Source of the DNA: Pseudazoarcus pumilus_A
GTDB lineage: Bacteria; Pseudomonadota; Gammaproteobacteria; Burkholderiales; Rhodocyclaceae
Length of the DNA: 11,235 bases
Direction of reading: 5' to 3'
NCBI GenBank assembly: GCA_033837965.1
Contig: JAJLLM010000146.1
Span: 1 to 11,235, forward strand
Under the pieces are notes generated by a model that saw nothing but the letters and a program-made list of their open reading frames with translations, made no database searches and had not been told where the DNA came from. Every line of letters starts with the position of its first letter. The stretch's first letter is position 1. Both the position numbers and the translations under genes were made by a program. Below, piece after piece: positions 7,425 to 11,235 of this stretch.

Positions 7425-7877
7425 TCAGCCCTGCGTCCAGGGCAAACCTGCGTGACGCCACCCACCGACGCGGTTGCGCTGGCCGTTGGCGTCACGATCG
7501 CCCTCGAAGCCCTCGAGGATGTTGTAGGCCTCGGCGAAACCGGCGTCCGCCGCAGCGCGCGCGGCCTTGTCCGAGCGCCCGCCCGAGCGGCACAGGAACA
7601 TCACCAGCGCCTCCGGATCAACCTCGCGGCGCAGTTGCTGCACAAAGGCCGGATTGGGGGTGTTGCCCGGGTAGCTCAGCCACTCGATCTCGACGGCATC
7701 AGGCACCCGGCCCACCCAGTCCCACTCCGCGCGCGTGCGCACATCCACCAGTTTCGCGCCCGGCGCGTGCTGCAGCACCTGCCAGGCTTCAGTCGGAGTC
7801 AGCGCGCCGGCATACGGCAAGCCCAGGCGCTCGGCACGCTCGCGCGCCAGACCGAGGATCTCGTTCAATTTGCCCAT
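7425..7877 (-). CDS. Single-domain rhodanese-like protein
   Basis: A 150-residue protein with one rhodanese domain, a fold that moves sulfane sulfur on an active-site cysteine persulfide. Visible: an N-terminal helix (1-20), LVDVRTRAEWDWVG (43-56, the conserved DVR-x-x-x-E/W segment), an active-site loop C96-R-S-G-G-R-S with the catalytic cysteine present, and the C-terminal GWRHAGLPW ending typical of this family. No signal peptide is seen, so it is probably cytosolic. The ATG at 7877 directly precedes the helix; the open frame upstream crosses the divergent promoter and the opposing gene, so longer starts were rejected. It is first in the minus-strand operon and ends 19 nt before nadA, which needs an iron-sulfur cluster. 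A sulfur-supply or repair role for NadA is suggestive but unproven. Confidence 0.9.
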   Translation of the reverse strand: MGKLNEILGLARERAERLGLPYAGALTPTEAWQVLQHAPGAKLVDVRTRAEWDWVGRVPDAVEIEWLSYPGNTPNPAFVQQLRREVDPEALVMFLCRSGGRSDKAARAAADAGFAEAYNILEGFEGDRDANGQRNRVGGWRHAGLPWTQG

Positions 7878-7897
7878 GACTGTGATCAGACTAGAAT
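7870..7897 (+). promoter_or_regulatory. Candidate sigma-70 promoter for the CDF transporter gene
   Basis: TTGCCC (7870-7875) and TAGAAT (7892-7897) are separated by 16 nt, giving four of six and five of six consensus matches. A start near 7904 would leave a leader of about 27 nt. The -35 box overlaps the start codon of the divergent rhodanese gene. Reading is by eye and has no experimental support. Confidence 0.4.
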
Positions 7898-7908
7898 CGA
7901 AACCCGCG

Positions 7909-7914
7909 ATTATA
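7909..7914 (-). promoter_or_regulatory. Candidate -10 box for the rhodanese-nadA-ybhP-clsB operon
   Basis: On the minus strand a perfect TATAAT lies 32 nt upstream of the rhodanese ATG, predicting a start near 7902 and a short leader of about 25 nt. No good -35 hexamer is present at 16-18 nt upstream, so the promoter may be weak or activator-dependent. It lies in the leader of the candidate plus-strand promoter, so the two may interfere. Confidence 0.45.
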
Positions 7915-7930
7915 CGCCGAAGAGCCCACC

Positions 7931-9109
7931 ATGACCCGTAGCGCCACCGCTCCACGTCATGCCTCCGCGCAGGAAAGCCAGCGCGCACGCGGCATCCGGC
8001 GCACCACGCTGGTAGCCATCGGCACCAACGCCTCACTTGCCATCGGCCAGATCGTGGTCGGCCTGCTGGCCAACGCATTCAGCCTGGTTGCCGACGCCGC
8101 ACATACCATCTCCGACCTGTTCACCGACCTGCTGGTACTGCTCGCAGGCAAACGCGGCGCCGAACCTGCCGACGCCGAACACCCGTACGGACACGGACGT
8201 ATCGAGACGGCAGCCACCTTGCTGCTCGGGCTCGTGCTGTGCGGCGTGGGCCTCGGTTTCCTGCTTGCCTCCGGCAACCGTCTGCAGCACATGGATCAGG
8301 CTCCCGCCCTGCATGCGGCAGCGCTCTACATGGCCGTCGCCACCCTGTTCATGAAGGAGGCGCTATTCCGCTTCACGCTGGCAGCGAGCCGCCGCCTGAA
8401 GGCCCCGGTACTGGAGGCCAATGCCTGGCATGCGCGCTCCGACGCCGCATCTTCGCTTGTGGTGGCGGTCGGCATCGGCGGCAGCCTGGCGGGGTTTCCC
8501 TTTCTGGAACCGCTGGCGGCGGCAGTCGTCGGCTTCCTCATCCTGCGCATCGGTGTACGCCTGGGCTGGAGTGCCCTGCGCGAACTCATCGACACCGGGC
8601 TGCCGGCCGCCGATGTGGCACGCATCCGCGCCACGGTGCGCGCCACCCCCGGCGTGCTGGGCAGTCACGACATGCGCACCCGCCGCATGGCCGACCGCGT
8701 GCTGTGCGACACGCACATTCTGGTCGACCCGTACATCACCGTGTCGGAGGGGCATCGCATCTCGGACCGGGTGCATGCCGCCATCCGCAGCGCGCACCCC
8801 GAGGTGCGCGACGTGCTGGTGCATATCGACCCGGAAGACGATCACTTGATGCAGAATGCCCACGCGGGTGCGCTGCCGGACCGCAGTCAGGTCCTGCTCG
8901 CGGTTGACAGTCTGCTCGGCGGCGAAGGCCCGGCACCGTCGCGCGTCCTGCTGCACTATCTCGGGGGCCGTATCGAGGTGGAAGTGCTGCTTGCTGCCGC
9001 CGGAACCGACAGGCTCGACACCGATGCACTGAAATGCCGCATTGATGCCTGGCTTGAAGCCCATCCGGAGTATCGTTCAATCACCTTTTTCGTGCAGGGC
9101 GCACCATGA
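7931..9109 (+). CDS. Cation diffusion facilitator family metal transporter
   Basis: Inner-membrane proton-coupled exporter of divalent metal ions, 392 residues. After a basic N-terminus (1-24) there are six predicted membrane segments at about 26-47, 49-72, 94-114, 127-147, 172-187 and 190-209. The transport site is marked by H58-x3-D62 in TM2 (ADAAHTISD) and H167-x3-D171 before TM5 (HARSD). H-x3-D at both places is the usual zinc-type arrangement, but specificity remains open. The HPYGHGRIE loop (84-92) after TM2 is conserved in the family. A cytoplasmic dimerisation domain spans about 222-303. Unusually, some 85 further residues follow with the same helix-strand-strand-helix-strand pattern, including a repeated AHPE (288-291 and 377-380). 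The family is commonly about 300 residues, so this looks like a second, degenerate dimerisation domain. It is transcribed alone, divergent from the rhodanese operon. Confidence 0.92.
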   Translation: MTRSATAPRHASAQESQRARGIRRTTLVAIGTNASLAIGQIVVGLLANAFSLVADAAHTISDLFTDLLVLLAGKRGAEPADAEHPYGHGRIETAATLLLGLVLCGVGLGFLLASGNRLQHMDQAPALHAAALYMAVATLFMKEALFRFTLAASRRLKAPVLEANAWHARSDAASSLVVAVGIGGSLAGFPFLEPLAAAVVGFLILRIGVRLGWSALRELIDTGLPAADVARIRATVRATPGVLGSHDMRTRRMADRVLCDTHILVDPYITVSEGHRISDRVHAAIRSAHPEVRDVLVHIDPEDDHLMQNAHAGALPDRSQVLLAVDSLLGGEGPAPSRVLLHYLGGRIEVEVLLAAAGTDRLDTDALKCRIDAWLEAHPEYRSITFFVQGAP

Positions 9110-9131
9110 TGATGCAAACTACGTCGCAAAA

Positions 9132-9148
9132 TGCATTGTTTTGGTGCA
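9132..9148 (+). promoter_or_regulatory. NtrC (GlnG)-type binding box upstream of glnA
   Basis: TGCAT-N7-GTGCA matches the NtrC consensus TGCAC-N7-GTGCA at nine of ten arm positions with the correct 17-nt length. Its centre is about 187 nt upstream of the start predicted from the sigma-54 promoter, within the range of NtrC enhancer sites. It begins 23 nt after the transporter stop codon. Confidence 0.75.
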
Positions 9149-9182
9149 TTCCGGCCCGATTGCTTCTTCGGGCACGGAATGC
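9146..9182 (+). repeat. Interrupted inverted repeat / stem-loop between the transporter gene and glnA
   Basis: GCATTCCG (9146-9153) pairs with CGGAATGC (9175-9182); inside it CCCG (9155-9158) pairs with CGGG (9169-9172), leaving a 10-nt loop. It overlaps the right arm of the NtrC box by three bases. No T-run follows, so it is not a classical intrinsic terminator for the transporter, though it could act as a weak one or as a protein site. Confidence 0.5.
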
Positions 9183-9184
9183 CT

Positions 9185-9202
9185 TGCACTCCGCCGGGCG
9201 CA
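9185..9202 (+). promoter_or_regulatory. Possible degenerate second NtrC box
   Basis: TGCAC-N8-GCGCA resembles an NtrC box, with a perfect left arm, one mismatch in the right arm and a spacer one nt longer than consensus. NtrC-activated promoters often have paired sites, and this lies 53 nt (about five helical turns) from the stronger one. Weak on its own. Confidence 0.3.
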
Positions 9203-9238
9203 GACACGCTTTCACGTATCTGCCACAGCAGATTGAGC

Positions 9239-9256
9239 TTTCGCGATGCTGCGAAA
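9239..9256 (+). repeat. Short inverted repeat in the glnA upstream region
   Basis: TTTCGC and GCGAAA are separated by GATGCT, a perfect 6-bp inverted repeat with a 6-nt spacer. It lies between the NtrC-type boxes and the sigma-54 promoter. It could be an operator or a small hairpin; no known regulator is recognised. Confidence 0.35.
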
Positions 9257-9301
9257 ACCGTGACGCCGGAGGGAGCATGACACCACGCTATGCGCCGAAT
9301 C

Positions 9302-9317
9302 TGGCACGCAAACTGCT
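9302..9317 (+). promoter_or_regulatory. Sigma-54 (RpoN) -24/-12 promoter of glnA
   Basis: TGGCAC (9302-9307) and CTGCT (9313-9317) place the invariant GG (9303-9304) and GC (9315-9316) exactly 10 nt apart, as required by RpoN. Transcription should start near 9327-9328, giving a leader of about 51 nt to the glnA ATG. Together with the upstream NtrC box this predicts induction under nitrogen limitation. Confidence 0.85.
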
Positions 9318-9368
9318 TTGAAGGACGCGGGGAAGTTACACGCGCCCACCGATTCGCATCTTTTCACC

Positions 9369-9373
9369 AGGAG
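9369..9373 (+). promoter_or_regulatory. Ribosome binding site that fixes the glnA start
   Basis: AGGAG ends 5 nt before the ATG at 9379. An in-frame GTG at 9373 overlaps this ribosome site and would add only two residues, so the ATG is the start. Confidence 0.85.
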
Positions 9374-9378
9374 TGGAT

Positions 9379-10788
9379 ATGAATTCTCAAGAAGTCATGA
9401 AGCTGATTCAGGAAAACGAAGTCCGCTTCGTTGACCTCCGTTTCACCGACACCCGCGGCAAGGAACAGCACGTCGGCCTGCCGGTGTCCGCGTTCGAAGA
9501 AGAGCACTTCGAGCACGGCCATCCGTTCGACGGCTCCTCGATCGCCGGCTGGAAGGGCATCCAGGCTTCGGACATGATCCTGATGCCGGACGCCGCCTCG
9601 GCCTACATCGACCCGTTCTTTGACGAGACCACGCTGGTGCTGACCTGCGACGTCATCGAGCCGTCCGACGGCAAGGGCTACGACCGCGACCCGCGCTCGA
9701 TCGCCAAGCGTGCCGAGGCCTACCTGAAGAGCACCGGCATCGGCGACACCGCCTATTTCGGCCCGGAACCCGAGTTCTTCATTTTTGACTCCGTCGAGTG
9801 GTCGGTCGACATGTCCGGCGTGACCAGCAAGATCATCTCGGAAGAGGCTGCCTGGTCCACCGCCGACAAGTTCGAGGGCGGCAACACCGGTCACCGTCCG
9901 AAGGTCAAGGGCGGCTACTTCCCGGTCCCGCCGGTCGATTCGCTCAACGACATCCGCGCCGCCATGTGCCTGGCGCTGGAATCCTGCGGCATTCCGGTCG
10001 AAGTGCATCACCACGAAGTCGCCAACGCCGGCCAGTGCGAGATCGGCACCAAGTTCAACACGCTGACCAAGCGCGCTGACTGGACGCAGACGCTGAAGTA
10101 CATCGTGCACAACGTTGCCCACCAGTACGGCAAGACCGCGACCTTCATGCCGAAGCCGATCGTCGGCGACAACGGCTCGGGCATGCACGTGCACCAGTCG
10201 ATCTGGAAGGACGGCCAGAACCTGTTCGCCGGCAACGGCTACGCCGGCCTGTCCGAGACCGCGCTGTACTACATCGGCGGCATCATCAAGCACGCCAAGG
10301 CGCTGAACGCCATCACCAACCCGTCGACCAACTCGTACAAGCGCCTCGTACCGCACTACGAAGCGCCGATCAAGCTGGCCTACTCGGCACGTAACCGCTC
10401 GGCCTCGATCCGCATCCCGTACGTCGCCAACCCGAAAGGTCGCCGTATCGAGTCGCGCTTCCCGGATCCGGCTGCCAACCCGTACCTGTGCTTCGCCGCG
10501 CTGATGATGGCCGGCCTGGACGGCATCCAGAACAAGATCCACCCGGGCGACCCGGCCGACAAGAACCTGTACGACCTGCCGCCGGAAGAAGACGCACAGA
10601 TTCCGACCGTGTGCTTCAGCCTGGATCAGGCGCTGGCCGAGCTGGACAAGGACCGCGAGTTCCTGACCCGCGGCGGCGTGTTCTCCAACGACTTCATCGA
10701 TGCCTACATCGAACTGAAGTCCGAGGACGTCAACCGTCTGCGCGTCACGACCCACCCGGTCGAGTTCGACATGTACTACAGCCTGTGA
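9379..10788 (+). CDS. glnA: Glutamine synthetase type I
   Basis: Dodecameric cytosolic enzyme that makes glutamine from glutamate, ammonia and ATP, the entry point of nitrogen assimilation. Its 469 residues equal the E. coli GlnA length. Visible: the DGSSIAGW segment (51-58, with the D50-loop aspartate of E. coli numbering at D51), FGPEPEFFIFD (127-137, metal-binding E130 and E132), GDNGSGMH (263-270, N265 and H270), the glutamate-flap residue E328 in HYEAP, and the arginine-rich RNRSASIRIP block. The adenylylation tyrosine is Y398 in NLYDLPPEE (Y397 in E. coli numbering without Met), so the GS-I-beta form is controlled by GlnE adenylylation as well as by NtrC/sigma-54 transcription. Codon use is strongly biased, as in highly expressed genes. 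A three-hairpin 3' region ending in a terminator follows immediately. Confidence 0.98.
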   Translation: MNSQEVMKLIQENEVRFVDLRFTDTRGKEQHVGLPVSAFEEEHFEHGHPFDGSSIAGWKGIQASDMILMPDAASAYIDPFFDETTLVLTCDVIEPSDGKGYDRDPRSIAKRAEAYLKSTGIGDTAYFGPEPEFFIFDSVEWSVDMSGVTSKIISEEAAWSTADKFEGGNTGHRPKVKGGYFPVPPVDSLNDIRAAMCLALESCGIPVEVHHHEVANAGQCEIGTKFNTLTKRADWTQTLKYIVHNVAHQYGKTATFMPKPIVGDNGSGMHVHQSIWKDGQNLFAGNGYAGLSETALYYIGGIIKHAKALNAITNPSTNSYKRLVPHYEAPIKLAYSARNRSASIRIPYVANPKGRRIESRFPDPAANPYLCFAALMMAGLDGIQNKIHPGDPADKNLYDLPPEEDAQIPTVCFSLDQALAELDKDREFLTRGGVFSNDFIDAYIELKSEDVNRLRVTTHPVEFDMYYSL

Positions 10789-10802
10789 TCGTTTCGACGA
10801 TC
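10787..10802 (+). other. RNA hairpin with UUCG tetraloop at the glnA stop codon
   Basis: GATCGT-TTCG-ACGATC forms a perfect 6-bp stem closed by a UUCG tetraloop in the RNA. The stem begins on the last two bases of the glnA stop codon. The closing U-A pair is less stabilising than the classic C(UUCG)G. It abuts the next hairpin with no spacer. Confidence 0.6.
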
Positions 10803-10815
10803 CTGCTGTGAGCAG
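10803..10815 (+). other. Second short RNA hairpin after glnA
   Basis: CTGCT-GTG-AGCAG forms a 5-bp perfect stem with a 3-nt loop, directly between the UUCG hairpin and the terminator stem, without free bases on either side. Confidence 0.5.
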
Positions 10816-10844
10816 AAGGGACGGGCATTGCCCGTCCCTTTTTT
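10816..10844 (+). terminator. Intrinsic terminator of glnA
   Basis: A perfect 11-bp stem (AAGGGACGGGC at 10816-10826 with GCCCGTCCCTT at 10830-10840), an ATT loop and a run of six T (10839-10844). This is a strong Rho-independent terminator. It separates glnA from the downstream DUF4124 gene and presumably limits read-through into ntrBC. Confidence 0.93.
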
Positions 10845-10861
10845 ATGGGTTCTAATCGGTA

Positions 10862-10877
10862 TGCATGCACCTATGCA
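10862..10877 (+). promoter_or_regulatory. TGCA-rich inverted repeat between the glnA terminator and the DUF4124 gene
   Basis: TGCAT-N6-ATGCA is a perfect 5-bp inverted repeat about 93 nt upstream of the DUF4124 start. The arms resemble NtrC half-sites (TGCAC), but the spacer is one short of the NtrC consensus. In enteric bacteria an NtrC site sits in the equivalent glnA-ntrB gap. Regulatory role is inferred only. Confidence 0.3.
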
Positions 10878-10969
10878 CTTGACCGCAGGCACCTTGGCCG
10901 GCCGGCAGCGGATGAACCGACAGCCCGCCATGCGAGTCCCAGCCAGTGCAGCCACCACCCGGAACCCTG

Positions 10970-11235
10970 ATGACCAGAACGGCACTGTTACTGCTCGGCC
11001 TGCTGCTCTCCGCCTCGGCTCAGGCCACCGTTTTCAAATGCGTGGACGATCGCGGACGCACGACCTACACCAACGACCGCAATCTGGCGCGCGGCTGTCA
11101 GCCCATGAGCGGCGATCAGCCGGTGTCGTCGGTACCGGCCCGCGCGCCATCGGAGTCGTCTGCGCCGGCCCGCAGCACCAGCACGCAAAACAACTTTCCG
11201 CGCGTCTCACCGGAGGACCAGAAAGCCCGGGACAG
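10970..11235 (+). CDS. Secreted DUF4124-domain protein (3' partial)
   Basis: The first 88 residues are visible; the frame runs off the window. There is a Sec signal peptide: MTR, a Leu-rich core (TALLLLGLLLSA) and a likely signal peptidase I site after ASAQA (residue 19). The mature protein starts with VFKCVDDRGRTTYTND (21-36), the DUF4124 signature (Y/F-K-x-x-D-x-x-G-x-x-x-Y-T/S), then a Ser/Pro/Ala-rich, probably disordered linker (about 50-75). Two cysteines in the mature part (C24, C43) could form a disulfide in the periplasm. The function of DUF4124 proteins is unknown. The ATG has only a weak GGAA site 5 nt upstream. In related genomes I recall a DUF4124 gene lying between glnA and ntrB-ntrC, so ntrB is expected downstream (inference). 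Confidence 0.85.
   Translation, partial: MTRTALLLLGLLLSASAQATVFKCVDDRGRTTYTNDRNLARGCQPMSGDQPVSSVPARAPSESSAPARSTSTQNNFPRVSPEDQKARD

Noticed and set aside
7406..7495. Upstream extension of nadA to an ATG at 7495
   Set aside because: The added 30 residues overlap the rhodanese 3' end, resemble no NadA N-terminus, and the ATG at 7405 gives a normal family length.
6356..7879. Long plus-strand open frame (507 codons) opposite nadA and the rhodanese gene
   Set aside because: Covers two genes with clear catalytic motifs on the other strand; its own translation is Arg/His/Ala-rich and motif-free.
7878..8078. Upstream extension of the rhodanese frame to 8078
   Set aside because: It would run through the divergent promoter region and the start of the transporter; the added sequence is Arg/Trp-rich shadow coding.
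9106..9321. 71-codon open frame between the transporter and glnA
   Set aside because: It starts over the transporter stop, lacks resemblance to any family, and the region is explained by NtrC and sigma-54 sites.
9364..10755. Long minus-strand open frame (463 codons) opposite glnA
   Set aside because: Antisense shadow of the highly biased glnA codons; low-complexity Val/Gly/Arg/Asp-rich translation with no recognisable motif.
10879..10884. TTGACC resembling a -35 box upstream of the DUF4124 gene
   Set aside because: No acceptable -10 hexamer is found 16-18 nt downstream; the following sequence is GC-rich.

Overview
The window looks like chromosomal DNA of a high-GC betaproteobacterium, most likely of the Rhodocyclales (Azoarcus / Thauera / Aromatoleum type). 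This is inferred from gene order (rplY-pth-ychF on one side; glnA followed by a DUF4124 gene, the usual lead-in to ntrB-ntrC, on the other), from the strong G/C third-position bias, and from recalled family resemblance. No database search was possible. No mobile element, CRISPR array, rRNA or tRNA gene was seen. Coding density is very high and all genes share one compositional style.

Region 1 (1-4354, + strand) is a tight run of six genes: ribosomal protein L25/CTC (rplY, 5' end missing), peptidyl-tRNA hydrolase (pth), the ribosome-associated ATPase YchF, a TenA-family protein without the catalytic cysteine, glutamyl-Q tRNA(Asp) synthetase (gluQ) and a small CoA-binding YccU-type protein. Spacings of about 20 nt and one clear ATGA stop/start overlap suggest one transcript devoted mostly to translation and tRNA quality.

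Region 2 (4359-7877, - strand) is a second operon transcribed toward the first: a rhodanese-domain protein, quinolinate synthase (nadA), a YbhP-type endonuclease/exonuclease/phosphatase-fold protein, and cardiolipin synthase B (clsB). The last two overlap by a GTGA and reproduce the ybhP-clsB pair of E. coli. The two operons meet head-on with only 4 nt between their stop codons.

Region 3 (7878-9109) has a 53-nt divergent promoter region with overlapping promoter candidates on both strands, then a cation diffusion facilitator transporter. Its C-terminus appears to carry a second, degenerate copy of the cytoplasmic dimerisation domain.

Region 4 (9110-11235) is the nitrogen-assimilation locus. 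It has an NtrC-type box, stem-loops and a well-formed sigma-54 (-24/-12) promoter ahead of glnA (type I glutamine synthetase with an adenylylation tyrosine). glnA is followed by three directly abutting RNA hairpins, the last an intrinsic terminator, and then by the start of a secreted DUF4124 protein that runs off the window.

Overall this is ordinary core genome. I did not find a clearly new system. The observations most worth a second look are the double dimerisation domain of the transporter, the three abutting hairpins after glnA, the rhodanese-NadA pair, the Cys-less TenA in a translation operon, and the layout of the glnA control region.
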